In this document: piece after piece, positions 34,632 through 45,672 of the stretch | Layout of the letters: every line of letters begins with the position of its first letter | Numbering within the stretch: the stretch's first letter is position 1 | NCBI GenBank assembly: GCA_019188255.1 | Contig: JAETXT010000010.1 | Coordinates: forward strand, 2,418,001-2,482,000 | Length of the DNA stretch: 64,000 nucleotides | Direction of reading: 5' to 3' | Source of the DNA: Verticillium longisporum | Taxonomy: Eukaryota; Ascomycota; Sordariomycetes; Glomerellales; Plectosphaerellaceae | The notes under the pieces: generated by a model | The model's input: only the letters and a program-made list of their open reading frames with translations | What the model was told of the DNA's origin: nothing | The model's database searches: none | Position numbers and translations under genes: made by a program

Positions 34632-36615
34632 ATGGTCAAACTGGCGACCACCTTCGCGCCACGTCGACCCACGAGCGCCCTTCGATACGCCGTTGCCGCC
34701 GTCTTCCTAATATCCCTATTCTGCTACCTCGGCCCAGGCGGACACCAAATACCTTCCTTCAGCTATAAGCTTCCGAAAACACATGACGGCGTCAACGACG
34801 ATGCGTCCCCCAAAAAGGCCGCGCCGCCGTTGCCGCGGCAGAGCGGCCATCCCATAGACGACCTCATCAAGAAGGCCGAGGCCACGTTCGACGACATGAT
34901 GGCCCGAGAAGCCAGGACAGTCGAAGACGCCGCGAAAGCGTACCGCGAGCGTCGCGGCCGCCACCCACCACCGGGGTTCGAGACGTGGTTCAATTTCGCC
35001 AAGAAGAAGAGGTCCATTGTCGTGGAAGACTTTTTCGACCAGATCCACCACGATCTCGAGCCGTTTTGGGGCATCGAGCCGTATCGCATCCGCAAGGAAG
35101 CCGCCTCGTACGAAATGTTCATCACGGTGCGCGACGGCTTTGCCAACACGACGAGCGACTGGTTCTGGACCCAGATCTGGCTCGACCTGTTCCGGACCAT
35201 CGAAGACATGCTGCCCGACATGGACATTGCACTGAACCCCATGGACGAGCCGCGCATGGTCGTGCCGTGGGAGGACATGGCGCAGTACATGGAGAAGGCC
35301 GCAGAAACAAAGTTCATGGCTGATCCCGAGGACGTCATCAGCCAGTTCCAGCCCTTGCCCACTAAGAGTTGGGTCGAGCCTTGGACCTGGGCGACGTGGA
35401 AGATTTGGGAATCCGAAAGTAGGTCGGACCACGATGCAGTTGGACGTTGCAGCACAGATTAAACTAACATGCTTTTTTTTTCCCCTTCTCACAGAGTTTT
35501 ACTGGCGCCTCGCCCGCCGAGGATGCCCGCCCACGAGCCCGGCGCGGACCGCACCGCTGCAGCGATCCTTTGCAGACGCCCCCGAAATATCAATGGCCAA
35601 CGCGGAGCCCCATCTCCTCGAAGGTTACGTGGCAAACGCTACGCTCGCCAAGGACATATGCCACCAGCCCGACCTGCAGGGCCTCAACGGCATCTTCATC
35701 GAGCCCCTCAGCACGTCGACGACGAGAGAAATCTTCCCGCTCTTCGGCGGCTCCAAGCTGGCGGTCAACAACGAGATCATCCTGCCGGCCGCCATGCACT
35801 GGCAGGAGGACGAGCGGTTCACGGGCGGCGACGACCACGGCGGGCCCTGGTCGCAGAAGACGAGCGCCGTGGTGTGGCGCGGCGTGGCGACGGGCGGGCG
35901 CAACCGCGAGACCAACTGGAAGGGCTTCCAGCGGCACCGGTTCGTCAGCATGAACAACGCGTCCAAGTTGGCCGAGGTCGAGCTCGACGGCTGGCCGGCG
36001 CTCAACTTTGCGCTGCCGGAAAAGGCCTACCACATTGCGGCGCAGGCGGCCGGGCGGCTCGCCGAGTGGGTGTCGACGTGGACCAACGTCGCGTTCACGG
36101 ACCTCATGTGCGAGCCGCGCGAGGACGACGGCGCGTGCCGCTACACGGGGCTGCACTACGCCATTGGCATGACACTCTCGATGGGCCAGCAGTTTATGCT
36201 CAAGTACCTGCCCGACGTCGACGGCAACAGCTACTCGGGCCGCTACCTGGGCTTCCTGCGCAGCACGAGCCTGCCGATCAAGGCGACGGTGTGGCGCGAG
36301 TGGCACGTCGACCGCCTCGTCGCGTGGAAGCACTTTGTGCCCATGGACAGCCGCTTCGGCGACTACTACGGCATCATGGAGTACTTTCTCGGCTACGGCG
36401 ACGACGTGCCGGGCCACGACGCCGCGGCCGAACGCATCGCGACACAGGGCAAGATCTGGGCCGAGAAGGCGCTGCGCCGGGAGGACATGCAGGTGTACAC
36501 GCTGCGGCTGCTGCTGGAGTACGCGCGCCTCACCGACGATCGACGGCTGGCGATGGGCTGGGTGGACGACCTCCTCAAGGGCAGCCACGCGCCGCACGGC
36601 GCCGGGAGGCCCTGA
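34632..36615 (+). CDS. Glycosyltransferase family 90 (CAP10/capsule-type) protein
   Basis: Exons 34632-35418 and 35495-36615 give 635 residues. The start has a strong context (GCCACCATGG). A single signal anchor (YAVAAVFLISLFCYLG, about residues 17-35) makes it a type II Golgi/ER membrane protein, with a lumenal catalytic part. GT90 landmarks: AVVWRGVATGGRN, RETNWKGFQRHRFVSM, then KYLPDVDGNSYSGRYLGFLR, STSLPIKATVWREWHVDRL and HFVPMDSRFGDYYGIMEYF. In Cryptococcus, members add xylose to capsule and glycolipids; in ascomycetes their substrates are mostly unknown. The intron (76 nt) has donor GTAGGT, branch ACTAACA and a long T/C tract. Its third codon positions are strongly GC-rich, which produces long antisense open frames. 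Confidence 0.9.
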
Positions 36616-37848
36616 GCGACAAACGAAAAGAAAAACGGAGCGAAGGAAAGCTGGGGGGATGGAGACGAAAGCGTGTACGAGATATAGAGCAAAACCGAGC
36701 ACGACCGATATGGCAAGGCGTTGGGGAGGGGGCAAAGGGATTGATATTTTTTTTTTGTCATCTTCGACGAGTATTTTTCCCTTTTCGGGCTCGACACGGC
36801 AGGACAGCATGGTTCTCGAACGGATGCACATGGCTGCGCCCGTGATAGCACGCCAGGTTCGCATTTGACACGGCACTGGCGTTGCGTCCTCATGAGTTTC
36901 TTTTTTTTTTTTCCCTCTTTTTGAAACGAGGCTGGGCCCGGACCGGATTGGTACCTTAGACATGGCCCGATTGCATTCGCGCATTATATCCATTGTTTAT
37001 CTTTTTTTCCCCAGGATTTTTGTTGTGTGCCTGCTACTTCGAGATGAATGTACGTATGAGCGGTCATTAGCATGGCCAGCATGGTGCGCGTGATTTGCCC
37101 AAGGTGAGACGAAGAGTGTGATGACCCCCCTCCTTGATGGCGACGAAAGAATTGATGGTCATCTGACGAGCATCACTTGACCGCCTCGCTCGCCCTTGGC
37201 CAGCGCGATCCGCGATAGCAGCAGCACGAAGCTGGACACCACCAAGACGTCGAGAAGCGATAGCAAACCATTACTTAATTGCGCGTTTCGAGCGACAACA
37301 GAGAACAAGATTACGTAGCCCCCCCTCGCTGCCCTCGCTGCCCTCTCTGCCCGGAGGACCCGCGCGCGCAAAATGAATCGCCCTGTGCCGCGCTCTAGCC
37401 TGCACCTGCACTTAGGGGAAGACACCACTGCGCCCGGGGCGGGGCCTCGAACGCTGCCAGTCCCCTAAGTGCAGGTGCCCCGACTCCGTGTCCGCTAAGT
37501 GCAGGTGCTGCCGGGCTGGCCCCACTCTTCCCCTCCGTGCTTTCTCGAGAAGGCACAGAGGGTGGTGGTCCGGGTGCGGAAGTCGCGAGGAATGCTGTCG
37601 CTTGCTCCGAGCCGAGCATTCTGGGGGGGAGGGTAGATAAGGAAGGTGCGTGTCGCTGGCAGCTTCCGTTTCGTCTCTCTTCTCTCTCTCTCCTCTCTCC
37701 CATCATCTTCTCTTGCTTCCATTTTTTCTTAGCTCCTTCTTAGCTTCCGCGGTGCTTCTTTGAGTTTGACACAAAACCCTAGACGCAAGACCAGCTCGTC
37801 CTCTGGCTTACCCTCACATACCTTACACACAACCCATTCTTCGCCACC
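36616..37848. other. Intergenic region, arginase promoter
   Basis: GT90 3' end followed by the arginase promoter. It contains several poly-T tracts (36740-37010), a repeated 18-bp motif at 37402-37508 (listed separately) and a long CT-rich stretch (37670-37745) before the arginase leader. Confidence 0.6.
37402..37508. promoter_or_regulatory. Three-copy CTAAGTGCAGGTGC motif upstream of arginase
   Basis: GCACCTGCACTTAGGGGA (37402-37419) is the perfect reverse complement of TCCCCTAAGTGCAGGTGC (37461-37478), and a third copy of the core, CTAAGTGCAGGTGC, lies at 37495-37508. The copies are 340-450 bases before the arginase ATG. They could be binding sites for a dimeric regulator; no known factor is assigned. 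Confidence 0.5.
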
Positions 37849-38931
37849 ATGTCGCTGTGCACCTCCATGGTCAAGTCCAAGTTCCTCGACAAGCCTGAGG
37901 ACATTGGCGTTGTCGTGGCTGGCTTCTCTGGTGGTCAGGTACGCTCAGCCCCTTCCCCCCCTCGCTCGGTTCGATCTAAGTTTCTACCCCTCCCCCCACT
38001 CTGCCAACATGCGCCTAACAAACTTGTCCTCTCTCAGCGCAAGGCAGGTGTCGACCATGGACCCCAGGCTCTCATCGACGCCGGTCTCCTGACGTCGCTG
38101 CGCTCCGAGCTGGGCTACACCCTCCACGGCGACGACAAGGTCCACTCGTACGAGGAAATCATCCCCGCCGACGATGCGCCCGTCCGCAACATGAAGAACC
38201 CGCGAGCCGTCTCGGCCGTGACGGAGCGCATCGCTACCCAGGTCTACGAGCACGCGAGGGAGGGCCGCATGGTCCTCACGCTCGGCGGCGACCACAGCAT
38301 CGCCGTCGGCACCATCGGCGGCTCGGCGCGCGCCACGCGTGAGCGTCTCGGCCGCGAAATCGCCGTCATCTGGGTCGACGCCCACGCCGACATCAACACG
38401 CCCGAGACGTCGGACAGCGGCAACATCCACGGCATGCCCGTGGCGTTTGTCACGGGCCTCGCCAAGGAGACGAAGCGCGACTGCTTCGGCTGGCTGAAGG
38501 ACGAGAACATGCTGAGCCTCAAGAAGCTCGTGTACATTGGGCTGCGCGACGTCGACGCCGGCGAGAAGAGGATCCTGCGCGAGAACGGCGTCAAGGCGTT
38601 CAGCATGCACGACGTCGACCGCCACGGCATCGGCAAGGTCATGGACATGGCCCTCGCGCACATTGGCACCGACACGCCCATCCACCTGTCGTTTGACGTC
38701 GACGCCCTCGACCCCCAGTGGGCGCCCAGCACCGGCACGCCCGTGCGCGGCGGCCTGACGCTGCGCGAGGGCGACTACATCTGCGAGTGCGTGCACGAGA
38801 CGGGCAGCCTCATCGCCGTCGACCTCGTCGAGGTCAACCCGGCGCTCGCCGACACGGAGATTGGCGCCGCCGAGACGATCAGGGCCGGCTGCTCCCTCGT
38901 GCGTTGCGCCCTGGGCGAGTCGCTGCTGTGA
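37849..38931 (+). CDS. CAR1: Arginase
   Basis: Hydrolyses L-arginine to ornithine and urea with two Mn ions; cytosolic nitrogen catabolism. Exons 37849-37938 and 38038-38931 give 327 residues, the normal fungal size. Splicing joins GFSGGQ to RKAGVDHGP. Metal and substrate motifs are complete: GGDHSIAVGT, WVDAHADINTP, SGNIHGMPVAF and SFDVDALDP, followed by the C-terminal VDLVEVNPAL. The 99-nt intron is a multiple of three without stops, so an unspliced message would encode 33 extra residues inside the N-terminal substrate loop. ATG context is GCCACCATGT. A repeated inverted motif lies upstream and may take part in arginine or nitrogen control, though this is only inference. Confidence 0.97.
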   Translation: MSLCTSMVKSKFLDKPEDIGVVVAGFSGGQVRSAPSPPRSVRSKFLPLPPLCQHAPNKLVLSQRKAGVDHGPQALIDAGLLTSLRSELGYTLHGDDKVHSYEEIIPADDAPVRNMKNPRAVSAVTERIATQVYEHAREGRMVLTLGGDHSIAVGTIGGSARATRERLGREIAVIWVDAHADINTPETSDSGNIHGMPVAFVTGLAKETKRDCFGWLKDENMLSLKKLVYIGLRDVDAGEKRILRENGVKAFSMHDVDRHGIGKVMDMALAHIGTDTPIHLSFDVDALDPQWAPSTGTPVRGGLTLREGDYICECVHETGSLIAVDLVEVNPALADTEIGAAETIRAGCSLVRCALGESLL

Positions 38932-40401
38932 GCGTGCGGCACGTTGCACGGTGCAGTGCACGATGCATGGTGCAGTGCACGATGCTCGATGCACGGTAGC
39001 AGGAAGGGGGCGGTTGTGAGAGGAGAAAAAGTGCTGCGAATTATGACGAGGGACGGACACTGGTGTTTTGGGGGTTGTATCTATATATTGGCTGGGTGGC
39101 CGGATTCTGACTTCTGGCGGATACTGCATGGGCGCTGTCTGCTTGGGGGATCCTCAGTCATGGCATGGATTAAGGCGCAGGCGGGTTTTGATGACTACCT
39201 TTTCTGTTTTTCTTTTCTTTTCTTATATCATTAGAGCTTAGAGTGGCGGAAGCACGATGATGAGCAATGGTTTTTGCCCACGTCCCCATCTTTCATCTTG
39301 CAAAGAATGCCATGTGACGAGCCTAGTGATGCAGGTTGCGGGCGGGCCTGGGTCGACCAGGGCAGTGACGACCGCTGTGTTCGGTACCTACCTTAGCTGA
39401 GGTACGCCCTGGCCTCACCTCCTTCCACTGCAAGCCCCAGGGACAAGCGCTTTTCAGCACAGCAACCACGACCCAGCCCAGAACCCCAGCCATCCTCTTT
39501 CCCCGTCTGCCACTCCCCACCAACCTATCCTATCGTTCCGCCATCCGCCCCAGCCACCTTTTTTCACTGTTGAGGCGCAGCGTCACCTTGTAGCGTCCCA
39601 GTATCACGGATCGAATAGAAGGAAGAAAGAGCACATGGCTTTCCATCCTACCTACCTACATGACCCTCGGAGCATTCCAGAACAGCATTGATTCCAAAAC
39701 ACCATCAAAAATCAACGTTCGATTTGTCGTGATGCTTGGCTGAGTTACGACCCCCGACAGCAAACCCAACCGATCCTGGTACACCAACAACAGATCTTGG
39801 CATGACAACACACCATCGGAAAGCTTACATTCGCATCCCCCAGCAACCCCCCCTCTTATTACCCGCCGCCTTCCCCCCACCGCGCGTCGATCGGTCGCAA
39901 CACCAGCTTGTCGCATCCCCCATCGTCGACGATTCTTCTAGACTCAGCATCTCAACGTTGCTCTCGACGTCAACGCCCCCGATCACGATAGACCGCTCGC
40001 TACACCCGACAGAAAGCGGCCCCTCTTGACGCCCGTTGTGGACCCTCTTCCCATCGAACCCGATCACAATTGGGCACACCCGCGTTGCGCCGACGCCCTC
40101 GTCCACCTGCCATTGACGTGGCCGTCCCTTGAGACAAACGGCGACGGGCAAAGTCCCAGTGCAACGCATCTGGGTGGATTAGTCCTGCGCGTTGCCGATT
40201 GGCACAGCTCTGCGTTGGGTTGCGACCACGACAGCCTCGCCTTTTCTTTTGCCCTTTCCTTGCTGGGGAAGCTCAGGCACGAAGGCCTCCCCCCTCGCCT
40301 GACGGATGAAATAAAAGGGCGTGCTCCGCCCATTCCCGACGAGTCTGCAATCTTTCCAAAACCGCCGCCCGACGCGATACACAAGGCCGCAGACCGCTGC
40401 T
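38932..40401. other. Intergenic region with a short tandem repeat
   Basis: Directly after arginase, GGTGCAGTGCACGATGC is present twice at a 19-bp period (38950-38966 and 38969-38985), and related TGCAC-rich pieces flank it. The rest is promoter-like, C-rich DNA for the next gene; no protein gene is supported. A partial GTACCT/AGGTAC palindrome lies at about 39384-39405. Confidence 0.55.
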
Positions 40402-41082
40402 ATGGCGTCCACAACAACCGACGGCTCGGCCGTCTACGAGCGACGGCTGGTCAAGACACATCGATACCAATGGCCCGGCATCCAGCTCAACCTCTGGATC
40501 CTCATCATGCTGATTGCCGCCGGCTTCATCATGGGCGCTTTCGCGACGTTTATTCAGATCCAGCAGCAGCTGCTGCTTCCCGTACCCTGGTACGTTTGTT
40601 CCCATGCTCGACGCGATGGGCTCCAGACGTCGGCTAACATGACGTGCCAGGTACTTTCCCTACTTTATCACCGTCGCGGCTCTGCTCGTCGTCTACGTCC
40701 TCCTCATACTCTGGCTCGTCTTCAACCAGCGCCTGCTGCCGGCCATTGTCATGATCGGCGCCTTTATGCTGTTCATCCTTTGGATGGTCGGACTCGTCGT
40801 GGTTGCCATTGAACTCTTCCGTCCATCGGGCTCGGTGCAGGGCAACTGCAACATTGCCGTGTTTAGCCAGAACCCGACAGGCCAGACGTTGGAGACGCTC
40901 GCGTGGCTGCAGCAGAGGAATATCTGTGAGTGCCCCGGTGCCTGGTGGGAGAAACATGACGGAATACTAATATGTGTGTGTCAGGCCAAACATGGCAGGC
41001 AGTCTTCGCATTCAGCCTGGTGGGCGTCATCTTCCTCGTCTGGATCATGGTCATGGCCTACCAGGTCTTTGTGGAGTCATGA
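40402..41082 (+). CDS. Four-helix membrane protein of unknown function
   Basis: Exons 40402-40589, 40651-40925 and 40985-41082 give 186 residues. Four hydrophobic helices are plain: NLWILIMLIAAGFIMGAF, FITVAALLVVYVLLILWLVF, IVMIGAFMLFILWMVGLVVV and AFSLVGVIFLVWIMVMAYQV. The loop between helices 3 and 4 (GSVQGNCNIAVFSQNPTGQT) has one Cys and the segment before helix 4 ends RNICQTW, so a disulphide within this loop is possible. The layout resembles MARVEL/tetraspan proteins, but no signature proves it. Both introns restore single residues (W and C) and the same frame, which makes the model solid. Function is not recognised. Confidence 0.8.
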
Positions 41083-42149
41083 CACGCGTCGTGACTTTGG
41101 CTTTCGATCGAACAACACGAAGGGTGCCGAATGAATGGGCGTCTTCTGCAGCTGTGCACATGGTTATGATATACGTCTTTTTCTGCATTTTCTTCTTCTT
41201 TCTGCTGTTATTTTTGGACATGTATGAGCGTGCTGGCGAGAGTGGGAGGCAACGGGGGCCAAATGCCCAGGAACCAGAGGGACGGCGTTTGGGGCATGAG
41301 TCTGTTTGGGGCATGAGTCTGCTTTAAAGCTGTTGGGGCAGCCCGCTTGTTGAGCGAGGGATCAGTCTACTTTGCCTGGGTAATTTGAGGACTCTGAATA
41401 CGTCGTCAACGTCTCCAGATGATGGGAAGCCTCAGATGATGGTGACAGTCACCCCTCCATTCATTCCTAACCCCCACCTTGAATCTGGTTCACGATCTCC
41501 ACCCTGCGTCATGGGCCACATTCCAGTCGAGCTCGTCCCAGACTAGGCACGTCACCGAACGGTACCCCGCCTCATGAGCCGTGTCCATGCATCGTCACCC
41601 ACTCTCACTCGTGCCGCCCGAAGCTCATCCAGCCGCGCCAAGCCGTTGCCGGCCGCTGCCGCGCCAAGAGGGTGCCGTCCAACCCGGGGAGAGGATGCCG
41701 TGTCACGGTCGCACGTCCAAACCGGTTTTCCGCCCGCTGCGTCTGGAACAACTCAACGTCAGGAGGCTTTCTTCTTCGTGCTCTCCTTCGAGGACGCCCA
41801 TGCCGGCGAGCCGCGCGTCGGCGTCGGCGTCGCCCCCGCCTTCATGCCGCCCTGTCCCGCCGCCGGGCTCCTGGGCAGTGCGGGGGCAAACAGAGGGTGA
41901 TGGGGCCGCCAGCGCAGCGACGCGAGCGTTGCCGTGACGTAGAGGGGCTCCGCTGGTGCCTGTGTTGATCTGAGGTTGCGTCATGGGGGTGTGTTGCTGT
42001 TATATAAGGCTGACTTTGGCTGTTGCGCTGTTGCGCTGTGTGCACTTCAAGATAGACAGCACATGACAGCAGTTCTTTCGACAGACCGAACATCAAAGGG
42101 CATCCTCTCAAGACAATTCGTTACAACAGCATAACAGACAAACGCCAGA
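41083..42149. other. Intergenic region with a TATA promoter
   Basis: No supported gene; the open frames at 41574-41984 overlap on three frames and lack family features. Near the end, TATATAAGG at 42001-42009 lies 149 bases before the next ATG, with an AGGGG stress-response-like element at 41943-41947. Confidence 0.55.
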
Positions 42150-42478
42150 ATGGACAAGATCAAGCAAGCTGCCTCCAGCCTCGGCGGTTCCGGCCATAAG
42201 GAGGTCAACACCCAGGGCGGCGCTGGCAAGCAGGACTACGTCGACAAGGGTAAGCCGGTCCTCCCCCTTCGCGTCAGCTCATTCGTTCCACCCGATCGAC
42301 GTCTCGAGCTGTTTGGCATGTGGCCTTGCGTGCTGACCTGCGTACAGCCTTTGACGCCGGCGTCAAGAAGTCGGGCCACAGCATGGACCGCAACACGCAG
42401 GAGAAGGTCACCGATGCCGGGGGCGGCATGTTTGAGAAGCAGACTGGCAAGAATGTGCCGCACAACGTGTCCAACTAG
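42150..42478 (+). CDS. Hmp1-like small stress protein, paralog A (one intron)
   Basis: Exons 42150-42249 and 42348-42478 give 76 residues. Built as MDKIKQAASSLGGSG, a glycine-rich linker, KQDYVDKAFDAGVKKSGH, RNTQEKVTDAGGGMFEKQTG and VPHNVSN. It is hydrophilic and without a signal or membrane segment. It resembles the very small fungal proteins annotated after Ustilago Hmp1 (mismatch and cruciform DNA recognition), often abundant in spores or stress; this naming is from memory of the family and the function is not established. The first intron is at the same site and phase as in the two paralogs at 47546 and 49104. Their second intron is absent here: exon 2 is 131 nt, exactly their 100 plus 31 nt. 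Confidence 0.82.
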
Positions 42479-43422
42479 ATTTGACCCGAGTTGTGATGGG
42501 GCGGTTTGGCTAGCTTGTAGACTATTATAATCATGAGAGATGAGTTTTGACGGCACTGCAACCATTTGACTGCTGCACTGCTGGAGGTGTCATGATCTGA
42601 CATTCTCATGCCATGCTACTCAGTAGCTTGTTCTCGTTGGCCTTTGACGCCCCCAATATCTCCGTGCTGACCATGGGTGACGAGCTGGACCCCTGCGCTC
42701 GGGGCATATCAGGGGCCCGACCCGAAGCCATGCAAATTGGACGACGCCGTGTATTGGCAGACCGGCTCACCCCCCGCGCGGCTGTCTCCAAGGCTTCCTT
42801 CGTCCGGTGGGTTCGAGCACAGCAATGGTGGGTTCAGGCGCTGCGACGGTGGGTTCAATGGTGGGTTCCCGGTCCCTGTCTACATGTACCCCTGAAAAGC
42901 ATCTCGACGTCGGCGACGAGCTGGGCCCCGAAAGCTCCGAAGTCAGCCCTACGCTCCCTTGGCTCCCCTCGAGAAGGGGGATCCGCGGTTTCGCAAACGT
43001 TTTCGTATAGCCCACGACACAGCGAATGCCGGCCATGGCGCCACGTTTTGGCCTAACTCGCGCCTTGGACTGCCGCGTCTAAGCCTCGCGGTATGCAACT
43101 CTCTTCCGACAGACCGGGCAGCCCGGCCGGGCTCCGAAAAAAAGGGTCCCTCTGCTTCGTGTGTCTTGCCAGGTTCGTGTATCTGTCATGCTGAGCGTCA
43201 GACGGCTGGGTTCTTCAAGTACACCTGGTCGCGACAGTGACTTGGAACACACGGCGTTCTTGCTTTCCCTCCTTCGCATTTTGGACAGCCAGAAGAGAAT
43301 ATCTCGTATCCTGTTGCGAACCGCGCATTCTGTGACTGAAACTGACACCCCAGTCATCCATCCCATCGTCACATACTCCTGGACTTGTTCCTGCATATCC
43401 GCTCGCCTGCCCCCTTTTGTCC
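42479..43422. other. Intergenic region
   Basis: No supported gene. GGTGGGTTC recurs at short intervals between about 42807 and 42870. The end is the promoter of the Zn2Cys6 gene. Confidence 0.5.
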
Positions 43423-44873
43423 ATGACTAACCACATGGCGCCGAGACGAACACACACCAAGTCCAGAAAAGGCTGCCAAGAGTGTAAGAGACGCAAAGTC
43501 AAGGCACGTCCTCGTACAACGCCCGGCGGGGCGCCTCGCACCACACGCCCACTGACATGGCCAGCAGTGCGATGAGGGAACGCCGGCCTGCTTCAACTGT
43601 GCTCGTAGGGGCATGATATGCAGCCTCTCCACCGCGGCATCAGCCCCGGCTACTTCTCCCGACAGCAGTTCCCTCTCCGACAGCGACCGCCGCCGGACAT
43701 CGGGTGCCGCCAGCCTTCCCGGCACCGCCGGCCCCGGCCTGTTGAGCGTCGAGCTCGCTCACCCTTGCCTGACCACCCGCCCCTCGATCGCCGAGACGTG
43801 GGGCCAGGGTCTCGAGCTGATGCACCACTACTGCACCGTCACGGCCCCGTCCATGGCCTACCGCCTCGACATGCAGCACGTCTGGCGGACCGTCCTCCCC
43901 GGCCTCGCCTACGCCAGCCCCTTTCTCATGCACGGCATCCTCGCCGCCGCCGCCATGCACAAGGCCCACCTCCTCCTGGCGCGCCGCCGCGCCTACGCCG
44001 ACCTCGCCGTCTACCACCAGACGGCCGGCCTCGAGGGCTTCCGCGCCGCCCTGACCAAGCTCGACGCCGGCGCCACCGATTGGGAGCCCAGCTTCTGCTT
44101 CGCCGCCATCATGGTCCTCACCATGTGCTGGCAGCCCGCGGGGTCGCACGGCGAGGCCGGCGACGGCCAGCCCGTCGCCCTGACGCCCGGCGCCCTCGAT
44201 CTCTTCGTCTTCATCCGCGGCGTCTGGGCCGTCATGGAGCCGTCCGAGGCCCAGATTCTCGACACGCCGCTGGCGCCGCTGGCTGGCCACGGCCTGTCCC
44301 ATCGGCTCGATCCGAGCAGCTTCAAGTGAGTGGCCCGACCTGCTGACCTGCCCCATCATGATCTTTTCCCTCCAATCTCGTCACACTTCTACACCTAACC
44401 TTGCTGTTCGCATGTTGACCGTGAACAAACCGCCCAACAGCAAATCCACGCTGCGCTTCTCCATCCTGCCCGAAGACATGTTCGACGCCCTCGACGACAC
44501 GTCGACCTTTTACGAGACGACCCTCGACGGCCCCAGCAGGCACGACTACGTCAACGCCGTGCACCTCCTGCGGCGCGCCGTGTGGCTGGTCGCCGGCGCC
44601 GGCGCGCAGCCCGAGTCGCACATGGTCATGTTCATCCCCTACAAGGTCGAGGACGGCCTGCGGCTCGACATTGTCGCGTGCCGGCCGCACGCCATGGTCT
44701 TCCTGGCGCACTTTGCCGTGCTGCTGCGCGCGCTCGAGACGCGCTTCTGGTACTTTGGCGGGCTGGCGAAGCGTATGTTTGCCGTTGTCGACGAGAGCCT
44801 TGCGCGGTTTCCGGTGCATTTGCATGCGGTGCTGTGGCAGAGGAGGCATGTGTTTGAGAGCTACGAGTCATAG
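43423..44873 (+). CDS. Zn2Cys6 transcription factor (Upc2-like, Fungal_trans_2 type)
   Basis: Exons 43423-43503, 43568-44325 and 44441-44873 give 423 residues. The zinc cluster lies at the very N-terminus (CQECKRRKVK, CDEGTPACFNC) and is followed by a Ser-rich linker and an all-helical regulatory domain (LMHHYCTVTA, GLAYASPFLMHGILAAAAMH, LDLFVFIRGVWAVM, LVLRALETRFWYFGGLAKRMF-like end). This layout matches the short sterol-regulator/Upc2-like class. Intron 1 falls inside the zinc cluster, where many family members have one, and keeps the C-x2-C-x6-C spacing only if the donor is GC (AAG|GCACGT at 43504; branch CTGAC; acceptor GCAG at 43567). Intron 2 is 115 nt. The RTA1-like gene follows 0.8 kb downstream in the same direction. 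Confidence 0.82.
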
Positions 44874-45672
44874 GGGCATGCGGTCGTAGAGAGCGTTCAA
44901 CAGATGGGTGCAGCATGTAGAAATTAGCGTCTCATGATTTGTTGCGTTGAGCTGTCAAGTGTGCTTGCGAATTTCGAAGCTTCATGATCTTGTTGACGAT
45001 GACCCAGGGTTCATGCGGACCGGATCACAGTCAACCGCGCGCTGGTGACGCATGAGAAGATCATTCCCGTGGGCCAAGTTGAATGGGTGAACAGACTTGT
45101 CACTGGCACGCACACTAGCTTGTCTACCATGAAATCTACCCTACGCATAGCCACAGTGATGAGTTGCCTCTCGGATGGCTTTGCGAGACCGCGGAAGCCG
45201 CAGCGTTGGGCGAGTCATACAACCAACTGGACTTTTGTCTCGCGTCCATGCTTCGTCAGTCCATCGTATCTCGCTCGCATCTCTCGCGAGACTACAGAAC
45301 AGACGCGTCAACCCCATGCAAGTGCCATGCTGCTGAATCGGCAATGTCTTCGCCCTTCGAATATCGGGCTCAGGAAGGACGGGCTCCCGGGGGCTTAGTT
45401 CTCCAGGGCAATGATCCATGGAGGAGGACCCGCCTGCTGAGAGATGAACGTCAACTGCCCCTGACTATATATTTGGGATTCCCTGGTGTAGTTCACTGGC
45501 ACGTATGTCCACGGCATCGTCGTTTCAAACCATTTTGTAATCTACAATACAGCCTTCTGTTCTTCGTCTTGACTGCCGCCATCAAACATCACGAACGTTG
45601 AACATTCGGCCCCTTCAGAAACAGCTATTCGAGACGCCCAGCTCACTCTAAAAGTTCTCCTTCGTCTGTCCG
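44874..45672. other. Intergenic region upstream of the RTA1-like gene
   Basis: No supported gene or strong motif. Short frames at 45045-45601 overlap on both strands. Presumed promoter of the RTA1-like gene. Confidence 0.5.

Noticed and set aside
35590..36993. 467-codon open frame antisense to the GT90 gene
   Set aside because: Mirrors the very GC-rich third codon positions of the GT90 gene, has no family features and is repetitive in Arg, Ala and Val.
37984..39129. 381-codon open frame antisense to arginase
   Set aside because: Shadow of strong GC3 bias in a certain gene; composition is unnatural and there are no motifs.
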